Source: Ceraceosorus guamensis
Lineage: Eukaryota; Basidiomycota; Exobasidiomycetes; Ceraceosorales; Ceraceosoraceae
DNA length: 64,000 bases
Direction of reading: 5' to 3'
Assembly: GCF_003144195.1 (NCBI RefSeq)
Contig: NW_020290028.1
Location: 62,001 to 126,000, forward strand
Shown here: positions 20,405-31,739 of the stretch, one piece after another
How positions within the stretch are numbered: the first letter of the stretch is position 1
Layout of the letters: every line of letters begins with the position of its first letter
Made by a program: the position numbers and the translations under genes
The notes under the pieces: generated by a model
Database searches by the model: none
What the model saw: the letters and a program-made list of their open reading frames with translations, nothing else
What the model was told of the DNA's origin: nothing

Positions 20405-23217
20405 TCACGCACCTTCCTTGACACCCATCAGCCATCCCCACCACGCATCATCGCCAGCAAGCATGAGTTTAGGGCAAGGGGCTGGCTTGAGGGCATTCTC
20501 CAGCTCTCCTCTCAGCAACGCCCAACCCTGCTCTCTTCTTGCTGCGACATCGACGGCCTTGACCTCAAGCTGGTAATCCCTCAGCTTGGTGAGGGTGATC
20601 ATTGCCGAGTTCCGGCAGGCAGCATCCCAGGCTTCCTCCGCGGTCTGCGTGGTCAGCTGATGGTGGTTCCTTTTCCAGTTGCGCAAGGTGATTGACCAGG
20701 CCCACGCCTCGAAATCAGCTTTGGCCTGGACAAGCTCCTCTTTGAAGGGCTTGAAGAGGAGCTCCATCCTCTCCTTGAGCTGGACGGCAGTGTCACAGGT
20801 TGGTGCAATGTGCACCATCAGATTTGCTTTGACAGCGACAAGGTAAGTGATGCGCTGAAGAGCACCTTGCCTGCTGGGCGATCCGTCGTACTTTTTGTAC
20901 CCAGGATGAGGAACCACAATTGCCACCGCGTGCAAGCCTGGCAAGACCGCCAGCCTACCAGCAGACGCCACGATGTTCGTCGTTTTGCGCAAGCCACGGT
21001 TAAGCAGAAGGGTAGATGCGACGTCATCGCCAAGGAGGACCATTGCTGCTGGATACATGATCTCTTTTGACACTTGTCGGTGTCTCATGATGAGCTTTAG
21101 CACCGCAACGAGACCAACATGGCATGGAAGGCTTCTTGCATGGACATCATCGACGAAGGCAACGAGATCAAGAAATGGTCCAAGATCAAGGCCAACTCTT
21201 TGAGCGTTTTCCAGATCTTCGGTCCACTCCCTGCCACCAATCCAAAGAAGCAAGTCTGGCCTGCAATGTTGCCGGCGGTGACGTCCTTGCCAATTGTGAT
21301 GACTGGCGCAGGCTTGTGCGGATGCAGCCCTTCCAAGCCTCGGCATGCATTTTCCACTGCGATGAGAGTGCGGAGAGAAGCGGCAAGCTTGCAAAGCGTC
21401 TTTGCCACCACTCTCTGGTGGTGAAGAAGCAAGCTGTGAGGAGCTCCTGGATGGTCATACCGTCGCCGTCATTGGGCGCTGGCAGCGCTGTGACCATCAG
21501 CGAGGCCTTCCTCCATCGACGACAGTTGATCGACGATTTCTTGGAGCCAGGGTTGACCTTCAGCGGCGCCAGACTGCAGAATGGAAGTCAGGCTGAGCGC
21601 TTCTATTTCTGCGTCGATGATGTACTGATCGGTGAGCAGGCCTCCGTAGCGTGCACTGTTGAAGGAGTGCAGGGGCGGACCAAGGTTGACCACAAAACGC
21701 TCGATTTCACCGATTGCAGGTGTTGTTTCAAAGACTGCATCGGCTCTCAGAGGCGCGACACCCAAGCGTCTTGGGCCCGAGACCGTACAACTGGATGCAG
21801 CAGGTGGGATTGTGATGGGTAGATTGATCACCTCATCAAGAAGGTCCCTCTCTTGGCTGATGCCGGTGGCCCTCTTTTGCGCAATCGAGCAGACTGAACA
21901 ACGCGCTGTCCCGTCTGAAATGGCATGTCGCAATGCTCGACAGCTGGGCAGTTGCAGGTGTATTGATCACGCTGCTCGCCGGTGTCGTTGGCACGCTCAT
22001 GGACAGCTCATATGAAATGAAGGCATCATGCTCAATGACTGACATGAAATTGAGCATTGCTGAAGTGGCAGAAGGACGCTCATCTTCTGCGGCTCGAGCG
22101 CGCACTGAGCGCGTTGCGAAGCCAAAGTAATTCTCTGTTGCTCCAACTCCCAGGCCATTGACATCTTCTTCCGCTATAAAGGCAGCAAGAATTGCCTGTG
22201 GAAACTGCTCCGCGAACCGCACACGAGTGGCAGCATCGACTGGGCGAGCACGCCAGTAGAACTTGTTGGTGGGTGGAGCGTCTCCTTCTAGAGCAGTCGG
22301 CTGGAGGCCGAGCTCCTCGGGATCCAGCGTACCACTGTCGATCTTCTTCAAAAGGGCCTAGCAAGGTCTGATGTACGTGTCAAACGTTGCTTGCGGAACA
22401 GGCTTGTAGCCTGTGATCAGAGAAGAAGTGAATTTAGCGGCGCAACGGGCGCATGTATGCGGTGTCTTGCATCAAGTCACCTTGTAGCGTAATTCTCTCG
22501 TTGACAGCATCGAACAGGTCAGTGGTCCCATCTTGTATGCCAGCCTGTTGTCCCTCCCACATCTTGTGCAGCTGCTGGTGCTGTACGTTGTCGGGATGCG
22601 ACAACTTGTTCACCTCGATGGTGACAAGCAGCATCTCCCTTGCTTGCTCTCTTTGATGCGCAAGCCACTGCGCCTTCTGCTCTGCCGTCAGCTCACGCTC
22701 AAAGTGAGGCTTGGTCCTCTTTCTCTTCGTAACGGGGGTCTTTCGCTGGGCCTCTGCAGTCTCAGCAATCTGCTGGACGTTGATCTCGATTATCAGGATG
22801 CGACAATTTGTTCACCTCGATGGTGACAAGCAGCATCTCCTCTGCTTGCTCTCTTTGATGCTGCAGCCATTGCTCCTTCTGCTCTGCCGTCAGCGCTCAC
22901 GCTCAACGTTAGGCTTGGTCCTCTTTCTCTTTGTCACAGGGGTCTTTTGCTGGGCCTTGGCAGTCTCAGCAATCTGCTGCGTGTTGATCTCGATTATCAG
23001 GATGCAACATCTTGTTTACCTTGATGGTGACAAGCAGCATCTCCTTTGCTTGCTCTCTTTGATGCTCAAGCCACTGCTCCTTCTGCTCTGCTCTCAGCTC
23101 ACACTCAAAGCAAGGCTTGGTTCTCTTCCTCTTTGTCACAGGGGGCTTTTGCTGGGCCTTGGCAGTCTCAGCAATCTGCTGGACGTTGATCTCACTCAGT
23201 CTGAGTGGACGGAGCAT
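20405..23217 (-). pseudogene. Unknown tandem gene family, copy A (degenerate)
   Basis: Homologous to copy B over most of its length but interrupted about two or more times, and its 5' part is expanded by a threefold 203-bp repeat. The N-terminus shares LRLSEINVQQIAETA and a basic KRKRTK stretch, NLS-like, followed by a charged Gln/Glu-rich helical region. The middle shares NKFYWRARP, PQAILAAFIAEED, NYFGFATRS and GPPLHSFNSARYGGLL. A C-terminal open stretch of about 300 codons (ENAQRVGLDLGPFLDLVAFV..., VVPHPGYKKYDG, LRDYQLEVKAVDVAARREQG) is present here and absent from copy B. I do not recognise the family; no polymerase or transposase signature is seen. Confidence 0.5.
22561..23169. repeat. 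Tandem repeat of about 203 bp, three units, inside copy A
   Basis: The block around CTCAGCAATCTGCTG recurs at about 22761, 22965 and 23167, with spacings of 204 and 202 bases. Each unit carries the KRKRTK-coding segment and the adjoining helical segment of the unknown gene. Copy B has a single unit. Confidence 0.85.
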
Positions 23218-23480
23218 CGTGGCGCGGCAAGTACGGTCACGCGAGGCGGCAAGCAAATTACAGACTGATCAGGGGGCGTGAGCTACGGTCAGCGCAGGGA
23301 TGGGTGGGGAGAGAGCTGGCAAAGGGGATGCTATGGGCCAAGACATTAGGATGCCGGAGATCACGACTCCCTTGAGGGATCCATTCTGGCACACGGTCGA
23401 TCACGACTAGCCGTGCGCCTGGAACCTCAGAGCGTCACGACTCACGCCAGCATCAGCTCCTGCGTGCTCGCCTTCAATTG
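23218..23480. promoter_or_regulatory. 5' flank of copy A, homologous to the 5' flank of copy B
   Basis: Shared landmarks with 25360-25570 in the same order: GAGCTACGGT, GCTGGC(A/G)AA, GGGGATGCT, TGCCGGAGATC, TTGAGGGATCC and ACTAGCCGTGC. The duplicated unit therefore includes presumed promoter DNA. Confidence 0.75.
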
Positions 23481-25359
23481 ATCTGCAATCTGAATTTGCA
23501 TGAAGGTGGTTGTGCTGCTTGCAATGGTCTGAAGGGCCGCACCTCCAGCAAGACATAGGCCATTTGCAACCATGATCTCATCTGCGCTGACCTCTCTTGC
23601 AAACAAGGCAGGTGGCTTGTGCTGCCAGCATCAACGATGGCCTGAATAGTGATTTCTGTGATGCTTGCAGGCAGTGTCCACTGGTCTAGGAGCAGACCAC
23701 CGTGGTTGTCAACAAATGCAACGAGATCAAGAAATGGTCCAAGATCAAGGCCAACTCTTTGAGCATTTTCTCTCCAGATCTTTGGTCCACTCCCTGCCAC
23801 CGGTCCAAAGAAGGAAGTCTGGCCAGCAATGTCCCTGGCGGTAATGTCTTTGCCAATGGTGAGGATTGGAGCAGAGCAATCTTCATCCAGAAGGTCAAGG
23901 CCTCAGCAGGCATATTGCGCTGCAACACGGACTCCATCCACGGACAGCAAAGACAGCTGGGGAAAATTGGCGCTCCACCAGTCTCGAAGGGTCATGAACC
24001 AGGCAAGCATCAGGTCATGGATGCTCGACGTCGGTTGATCTCCGATGGCAAGGGTTGTCGTGCTGCTTGTGGGAAGGACAGCAGCAAGATTGTCGACAGG
24101 CGTGACGGTGACCCCTTGCAGCCAAGGCAGGTTGTTTGTGCTGCCAGCATCGATGATGGCTTGAAGGGTGATGTCCGTGACGCTTGTAGGCAGCGTCCAT
24201 TGGTCTAGGAGCAGACCACCGTATCGTGCGCTGTTGAAAGAGCGCAGTGGAGGGCCCAGGTTGGCCAGAAGTCGCTCCACTTGTCCAAAGGCTGGCTGTA
24301 GCTCAAAGACCGAGTCAGCGCGCAAAGGGACGACACCAAGTCGCTGCTCGCTCGTGGTGAGTCGCTGCGTTGCTGGTCGGGGAAACGTCAGGTTGGTTGA
24401 GAGGGCCTCGTCAAGAATCTCCTGCTCCAGTTGCACCGTGGCTGCCGTTTTGGCTCGGTCCAGCAGCGACACGAGACCGTCATCTTGCTGATAGCGACAC
24501 GTGCTACTGTGCGAGGGCTGAACGTTACTGTTGGGCAAGGCATACGGCACCATGATCGGTAGCTCATATGCCTGGAACGGATTCGCCTCGATTGTCGACA
24601 TGTAGTTGAGCATCGCCGAGGTCCCAGGGCGATACTCATCCTCCTGAGCTCTGGCTTGCAATGAGCGCGTGGTGAAGCCGAAGTAGTTGTCTGTGACTCC
24701 AGCACACGGACCTTGCAGCTCCTCTTCCGCAATGAACGTTGCCAGGATCGCTTGGGGGAATCGCGTTGCGTATCGCGCTCGCGCACCGTCCCCTGCGGGA
24801 CGTGCACGCCAGTAGAACTTGTTGACCTGCTCGGTCTCCGTCTGCTCTGCGGCCGCAAGCCCAAGATCTTCCGGCGTGAACATGCCACTGTCCACCTGAC
24901 AGAGCATTTCCTCGACTGGCTCCAGGTAGGCTTCCCAAGTCTCGCGATCCACCGGCTTGTAACCTGCAGCAGCGAGAATGTGGTCAGTTGAATGCGCATA
25001 CATGCTACATTGATGGCAAGCTGCTCACCCTGCAGAGTAATCCTCGCATTCACAGCATCCAAAAGATCCATCTCGCCACCTTGCACCTTCTCCCACTGCC
25101 CTTCCCACATCTCGTGCAGCTTCTTTCGCTGCAGTATGTCGGGGTGCGACAACTTATTCACTTCGATGGTGACAAGCATCATCTCCTCTGCTCTTTCCCT
25201 CTGACATTGGAGCCACTGCGCCTTCTGCTCCGCCATCAGCTCACGCTCAAAGTGAGGCTTGGTCCTCTTTCTCTTCGTAATGGGGGTCTTTCGCTGGGCC
25301 TCGGCAGTCTCAGCAATCTGCTGGACGTTGATCTCACTCAGTCTGAGTGGGCGGTGCAT
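23474..25359 (-). pseudogene. Unknown tandem gene family, copy B (3' part rearranged)
   Basis: Start at 25359 (MHRPLRLSEINVQQIAETAE). A 65-nt intron at 24964-25028 joins the N-terminal basic/helical part to GYKPVDRETWEAYLEPVEE in phase, and a long open stretch of about 350 codons follows. Shared blocks with copy A: VNKFYWRARPAGD, PQAILATFIAEEE, DNYFGFTTRS, VERLLANLGPPLRSFNSA, GKDITARDIAGQTSFFGPVAGSGPKIW. After this last block the gene is broken and rearranged: a segment of about 100 bases from its own middle recurs at the 3' end, and the C-terminal region found in copy A is missing. The conserved splice and blocks argue that the family encodes a real protein. No known family recognised. Confidence 0.5.
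23604..23703. repeat. About 100-bp direct duplicate of 24122-24221 within copy B
   Basis: Same order of words as 24122-24221: TGCTGCCAGCATC, GATGGC(C/T)TGAA, TCTGTGATGCTTG / TCCGTGACGCTTG, and GGTCTAGGAGCAGACCACCG. Differences are scattered. Confidence 0.8.
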
Positions 25360-27234
25360 CGTGGCGCGGCGAGTAAGGGTGCGAAATACAGACGGGTAAA
25401 AGGACTTGAGCTACGGTTAGCGCAGAGGATGGGTTGGGACAGAGCTGGCGAAAGGGGATGCTGTGGTTCAAAAGATGGAGTTGCCGGAGATCGCTACACT
25501 CTTGAGGGATCCCTTCTGGTCTACGGTCCTGGTCACTACTAGCCGTGCCAGGTGCACGGCTCAGGCATCTGCCTGTAGCTGCCAAGTGGGTCGCTACGGT
25601 GCGCTGTCGCACACTTCACATAGACGAGCTGCATTGTAATAGCTTTTCCTTGCTACAGTCCCGCCACATGAGTCATTCTCTGCTACGGTCCCACGTCCGC
25701 CTACGAGAGGGAGCTCAGCGATCGTTGCACTCGCACTGCTGTAAAAATAGGCATGCAGTGCGTGTCGTCAATCGCACAGGCTCGGCATGCAGGCAAGGAG
25801 TTGCGGACGACATAGCAAGTCTGGAAACCACTCGAAATATGATTGGTTCGACTGCAGCGTCCGAATGCTGGCGGACTGGCCGGAGTGCCGGATAGTGGTC
25901 CGTCAGGCTTGATCCGACTCTTTCATGGTTTGGGCCATCGTATAGCTGGGCGTGGTGCCGCGTTGGGCTTGATCTAAGTCTTTCATGGTTTGGGCCATCG
26001 TATATAGCTGGGCGTGGTACCGGGGCTGTGCGTTTCGATCGACGAGCATCACGCCCCCCGTCTTCGACTTGAGATTCGTCTTCAAGTGAATGTGTCATCT
26101 GGATCAGATTCACAGTTTGCCCGGCCAAACGCAGGTCGCGTGTATACACTCGGGAAGTCTGCGCTCAAGTACATGTAGCACTCAACCTTGCTTGCGATCG
26201 GACGCGGACAGAGATTCCAGAAAGTGCACCGCAGTGCCCTTCTGACGCTCGCTCGCATGTGCGATTCGCAATCTCAGTTAGTCGTTCCTGATTTCTTGAT
26301 TCGCAGTCGTGAGTGTCCAACAGTTATTGTGGCCGGCCACGCATGCGTGCCATGCACGAGCACATGCATATGTCCGATTCAGCCCAATCGTGAATCCTCC
26401 GTGCTTCTTGATCAGAATTTGCTATAGTCGTGAGTATAGCGCATGCGTACATGCAGCATCACCACGCGCATTCGCTGCTGTGCGTCCCTGCAACCGATGC
26501 GCAGGAAAAGGCGCGTGAGTGCGCGGATCGAAGTCAAAAGTATCGTGTCTGCATGTGAGCACAGCAGCAAGCCCCGAATGACTCACCATTCCTGAAGCGT
26601 CATCCACGTTGTGTTTCGTCATTCATCTTTGTGGCTTGCACCTCTGCGCTGTTCATGACGGCACGAGCTCTCTATATATAGCTCATGCTCGACACGCCCT
26701 TCACCGCACAAGCTCTTATGTCTTGCTCGACACACGCGGATGAGATCATGTTACGATCGAGGGAGCGTGTGTATCTCAGATACCGGCACATGGATGCGCT
26801 ATATATGTATAAACTGCTGACGATGCGCATCACGTGTACGCGTCGCACGCTTACTTTGCGTGCACGCATCAGTTGCGCATAAGGTATACCATATACACAC
26901 GCATTTATCTAAGATTATTGCAACTCCCTTCGCAACCCCATAATTGAGCACTTGAAGGAAGTGAATATATTTACTGAAGCTAGCTGCCCATCCCGCCCTC
27001 ATCTGTCTGTTGTGGTGTGAGATTCGAAGATTACCACTGACCGACCCTTTGCTTCAACTTGCAGCCTTGGAGCTGCTCATGCATGTGCAGGGATCTTGAC
27101 TCGCGTGATTCAAGATTGTCGCTTGCGTCGCGACGCGCGGAGCTCGTACCGTTTCTCAAAAACGTACCCTGATCAAGTCACGCGTGCGCAAGGTGCGTAC
27201 GGCTCGTTGCGCGCGCGACACACAGAGACCCCTT
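25360..27234. other. Right part of the island, no gene assigned
   Basis: The first about 210 bases match the copy A 5' flank. The rest holds a 60-bp direct repeat and many TCACGA/TCGTGA motifs (for example near 26305, 26390, 26428). AT-rich patches with TATATA occur at about 26673-26680 and 26800-26808. No open frame with a recognisable product. Confidence 0.45.
25906..26022. repeat. 60-bp direct tandem repeat, two units
   Basis: TTTCATGGTTTGGGCCATCG starts at 25921 and again at 25981, each followed by TAT(AT)AGCTGGGCGTGGT and preceded by GCTTGATC. Confidence 0.9.
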
Positions 27235-27349
27235 TTTGCTTGTGGATGGAAGTGTTGATATATACTGAAGCAGATTGTCCATTCATACTTTGACATGGAT
27301 GCACTCACCAGTCATCATTGCAGTGAAACTTGCTCCAACACGCCTGCTG
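27235..27349. repeat. Right arm of 115-bp inverted repeat bounding the island
   Basis: Reverse complement of 16691-16805 with two mismatches. No tRNA lies on its inner side, unlike the left arm. It ends about 420 bases before the RDH54 start codon, so it sits in or next to that promoter. Confidence 0.95.
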
Positions 27350-27770
27350 TGCAGGCTCCTCTTGGATTGTTGTGGTGCAAAATCCAAGGAATACTTCGAG
27401 CAACAGTCTTTTTGTTTGGACTCGCAGCCGTGAAGCCGAGAGGCATGATCACTCACGCTTATGAGCAGGCTCGATGGTACACCTGCAGGTGTGTAGAGGG
27501 GTATCTTGCCCCCCCGCTTGTGCCGCGTCGCGCGAATTCCAGCTACGCGAGGTGATGCGTGCTGTTCTTTACGCGCGCGACGCCACAGCTCCGTCTCCAG
27601 ACGGAAGGCGCGTCGCGAAGACGCGCGCGCAGCTGCTCGAGACGAAGAATGCGCTGTTGGTGATCTTGATTCGCCTCATCCTCTGCCCCTCCACCACGCT
27701 TAAACCCGCGTTTCCTTTTCTACCTTGCCGGCCCTGTTCCCTCCCCCAACGGAGCGCCGCAACCCCGATC
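27350..27770 (+). promoter_or_regulatory. RDH54 upstream region
   Basis: About 420 bases between the right repeat arm and the ATG, GC-rich near the gene. No specific element identified. Confidence 0.5.
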
Positions 27771-30700
27771 ATGGAATCAACCTCTCGACTGCACTCCAAG
27801 TTCAAGCCGCCAGCTTTCATACGTCGGCCAGAATCCGCGCGCGCGCCACCAGCCAAGCGTCCCAGGACCGCCTCGCCAGATCCCAATGAAGACGTCGAGA
27901 CGGAAGCTTTTGCGCAATCGCACGGGTCAAGAGTCATTCGCAAGGGAACGGCTACTCCAGAAAAGGGGCGAGGCGATGGTGGTGCGACTCTGAGCAGTGG
28001 CACCAAAGCTCCGCGCGTGCGTCCCAATGGCACCCCGCAACCTGCTTCGCGCTTTGCAGCTCAGCGTTACTACCTATGTACTTGGCGAAAGCCACAAGCT
28101 CGGAAACACAAGACGTGGGATGGAGACGCGGTGCTCATTCTGCGTTCAGAAACTGGCACCTGTACTTTGCGTTGTGCCGAAAGCTTCAAGGAGTGAGTTC
28201 TGCCCGCCGAATGATCTCATCGCCTGCCTCTCTTATCCACAGCGCACCTTTCGCAGCCTCGCTACCAATGTTCGCTTCACAGGAGGAGAGCTCAGCTCCG
28301 GTGATGAGCTGATGGTGGGGGGCCGAGAGGTGAGCAATGAAGGCCAGCGAGGGAATAGAAAGACCGCGCGCTGACGATTGCAGCGTCTCCTCTCTTCGAG
28401 TAGATAGAAGTGAGCCGTCTCGTCTTGCGGTGCGCTGTCCCAACTTTGCTCATGATCGCTGCCACGCCGCCGCCGCCTCAGATTGACCGGCAAATCAGTC
28501 ACATCGAGTACTGCAATGGGGAGAATGGCGGAGCCTTCTCGGGAGGCGCAGCAACTCACCCCACCCCTCGAACGCCAGCCGCGCCAGTGCAAAGCTTCTA
28601 TGGTGAGCTTTGACGTCTCAAAGACCCGAGGCATGGCACTCATCCTTCACCTCCACACACCAGCGAAACCTCCCACAAAGCCTTTCAAGAAGCTCAACGT
28701 AGGCATCAGCGCTACTTCTGCGGCCAAGACGGCCACCCCCATCAAGGTCGAAAAAGATGCGACCGCCAGCTCTAGTCGAAGCCCAAGCCCCACCAAAACC
28801 GGTAGCCGCCCCTCGGGCTTACAAGATCCCGGACTTGGCAAAGAAGCCAGGCCGAGGTGAGCAGCTAGAGTGCCAACGAGGTTGCTATGAAACAGCATCT
28901 GGGACCTCTTACGTTACTAGCTCATACTCACACCCAAAGACGCCTGCAGATACGACCCTGCGGCCGAAGGAGCCATCATCATGAAACGGCCCGACGAGGC
29001 TCACGCCAAGCGGTACAACAGGCAGTGGGTGCTATTGCGACTCTCCCCCGGCTCTTGTGAGCGCACGGCTCACGCGTCTCCCTCACCCGCATGCAGCAAC
29101 TATCCCATCGTCGACGTCGTCGTTGATCCGATTTTAGGCCGCGCTCTCCGTCCTCACCAGGTCGAAGGAGTCAGATGGCTTTACGAGCGCGTCATGGGAA
29201 TGAATGACGAAAAGTCAGATCAGTACGGGCAGGGCGCGATCCTGGCAGACGAGATGGGCTTGGGAAAGACTGTGCAGACCATCGCCCTCGTGCACACGCT
29301 CCTCAAACAGTCGTGCTACTACACTTCATCGCCCAGCACCGTTCAGCGCGTGCTCATCGTCTGCCCTCTGTCCCTCGTCAAGAATTGGAAGCGAGAGTTT
29401 CGAAAATGGCTTGGCGGCAACTCTCTCAACATCCTCTGCGTGGATGGTAGCGAGCAGACCAAACCGGAACGCTTCCTCATGTCGAGGACATTTCAAGTGC
29501 TGATCATCGGCTACGAAAAGCTACGCACGTGCGTCGACATGCTAGCGTCTGCCCAGCCGCCCATCGGCCTGATCGTCTGCGATGAGGGTCACCGACTCAA
29601 ATCAAAGGATGCCAAGACGACGAAAATGTTCGAGGCGCTCTCGACGCCGCGGCGCATCATACTCTCGGGAACGCCAGTTCAAAATGATCTCTCCGAATTT
29701 CACGCCATGGTAGACTTTGTCAATCCGGGTCTGCTTGGCGACTACAACGTCTTCAAAAAGGTGTTTGAAGAGCCCATCGTGAAGAGCCGCATGCAACATG
29801 CCAACAAGCAAGTACGAGAGACGGGCAAGTTGCGCAACGAGGATCTCAAAAAGGTGACGGCAGTAATTATTCTTCGCCGCACCGCAGAGCTCTTGACTCA
29901 ATTCCTGCCACCAAAGTGCGAGCAGGTGCTCTTTTGTAGTCCGACGCAAAATCAGCTCGACACCTATCGCCACGTGTTGGGGTCCACACAGGTACGAGAT
30001 GTGCTGGACAGCGGCAAGACCAGTGGCGGCGGAGGGAGCAGCGCCTTGACTTTGATTGGCGTCCTCAGAAAGCTTTGCAATTCTCCAGAGCTACTGCTCA
30101 AGGATCTAGAGACTTCCAAACGCGATGGAGAAGCGTCGTTGACGGCAGCGATTCTAGAAGGTGCAATGTCGCAATCTGCATCGAAGCGCTTGTCCGGCAA
30201 TGCCAATCTCAGCGGCAAACTGCTCTTGCTCAGCAGCATGCTCCAAAGCATCCGTAAAGAGACCGACGACAAAGTCGTCTTGGTATCCAATTTCACCGCA
30301 ACATTAGACATCATAGAAATCATGTGCAAGCGCAGCGGTTACAGCTTTGTTCGACTAGATGGCAAGACGAAGCAAGAAGATCGAATGGACCTGGTCTCGG
30401 CTTTCAATCGAGGCACGCAGTCGAACAACTTCATCTTTCTTCTCAGCGCCAAAACGGGTGGTGTGGGTCTGAATCTCACTGGCGCCAATCGTCTGATCCT
30501 CTTCGACAGCGATTGGAATCCGTCGGTGGACAGGCAAGCCATGGCGCGCATCCATCGCGATGGCCAAAAGAAGCCTTGCTTCATCTATCGGTTGTTGCTA
30601 GCAGGAACGATGGATGAAAAGATTTATCAACGACAAATTTCCAAAATCGGCCTCAGCGACTCGCTCATCGAGGACAGCACCGCGTCTGGCCAATCATCTG

Positions 30701-31614
30701 ACACTTTCTCCGTAGAGGACTTGCGCGACATTTTCACCCTCCATCGAGACACGCCGTGCCTTTCGCACGACAATCTTTCGTGCTCTTGCAATGGCAACGG
30801 TATAGCAAAATCTGGCATCGACCACACGCAAGCGAACGTCGAGAGCGATGACGAAGATGTCCCAGTCTTGGCTGGCTTCGTGCCTGCCTCGCAGCACGCC
30901 CGTAGCCCGAAAGCGCAGGTGAGTTGTGAGCCGGACGGCATGCACTCTGGTGGAAGCTCATCGCTCGTGTCATTTCCCCAGCTGCCCAGCAAGCGCGCAA
31001 AACTAGCTGCTTTGCATCAATGGGGCCATTTCGATCTTCACAAGGCCGATACAGGGTGTCTTGCGCTCGTCGAGGACGACCTTGTACGTCGCATTGTAGA
31101 GAAGCAGACCCATTCACAAGGCGTGGTCGCGCATGGAGCGTGCAAGTCACCTGCTATTTCACCTCGATCTGGCCTCGGCGACGTGACCAATGGCAGCAAT
31201 CCCAGCTCGCCAAGCAAGAGCACCCTGCTGGGAAAGACGGATGTAACCACCCTCGAGAACGATGCTCTCGCGAGAAGATGCGCAGAGGAGCGCAAGGCTG
31301 CTTTGGCGAATGCCGTCGTTTGCGAGCCCATTTCGCGGCGAAAGCTTCGCGATGCTCGAGGCGGACGACCGCCAGCTCCACCCGTCCGCTCACCTGAGCT
31401 TCAAAGACAAGTACTCGCAGCTCCTCCAGAGCTGTTGAGTCAAACAGAAGAGGGCGTCGAGAGCGAGGCGCCAAAGGGCAGTCCATCTTGGAGCGACTTT
31501 GAAGGTGGCGATCTCGGCCGTCCAACTTTCGACATTACTCTGTGCAAGCCCGGTTCGCTTTTGTACGCATTCATCAAGTCTTCAAAGGCGCGCAGCTCAA
31601 ATGAAGAAGAATGA
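27771..31614 (+). CDS. RDH54: RAD54B/RDH54 SNF2-family recombination translocase
   Basis: ATP-driven dsDNA translocase acting with Rad51/Dmc1 in homologous recombination. Model: join(27771..28192,28257..28329,28404..28409,28482..28602,28664..28856,28950..29024,29097..30918,30982..31614), 1114 aa. The N-terminus has STSRLHSKFKPPAFIRRPE and YYLCTWRK with KHKTWDGD, typical of RAD54B. The SNF2 core follows: GAILADEMGLGKT (about 343-355), CDEGHRLKS (DEGH box), SGTPVQND, DSDWNPSVDRQ and RIHRDGQ. The 6-nt exon (encoding IE) is supported by flanking TAG/GTGAGC signals and by the family's GGKEIE motif, but skipping it would also keep frame. The introns at 29025-29096 and 30919-30981 are multiples of three without stops. 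C-terminal about 200 residues are poorly conserved. Confidence 0.92.
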
Positions 31615-31739
31615 CCCGGTAACAAGCGCGATGCTCCGAACGCCCATCGTCAGCAGTCGAGCTGTCCATAGACGACGCGAATCTTGTAGAGATGACACAG
31701 ACCGCAGTAGAATACATGTTGACGAGGTCGCTCGCGCTG

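Larger units (their letters stand above)
16691..27349. other. Gene-poor accessory island flanked by inverted repeats
   Basis: The stretch between the two inverted-repeat arms differs from both sides. It contains no recognisable core protein gene, has one tRNA at its left edge, a decayed-looking section (16.9-19.0 kb), a zinc-finger gene, two tandem copies of an unknown gene and multiple tandem repeats. It may be a mobile element, a nest of them, or a segment moved by tRNA-linked rearrangement; the sequence alone does not settle which. No reverse transcriptase, integrase, known transposase or helicase motif was recognised. Confidence 0.6.

Noticed and set aside
16691-27349. Island as a classical DNA transposon or retroelement of known family
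   Set aside because: Inverted repeats are present, but I see no clear target-site duplication and no transposase, integrase or reverse-transcriptase motif, so I left it unclassified.
28694-28856. Alternative frame in RDH54 (RAYKIPDLAKKPGR)
   Set aside because: Using it would require an additional intron, and it cannot join in phase to YDPAAEGAIIMKRP, whereas the chosen frame does.
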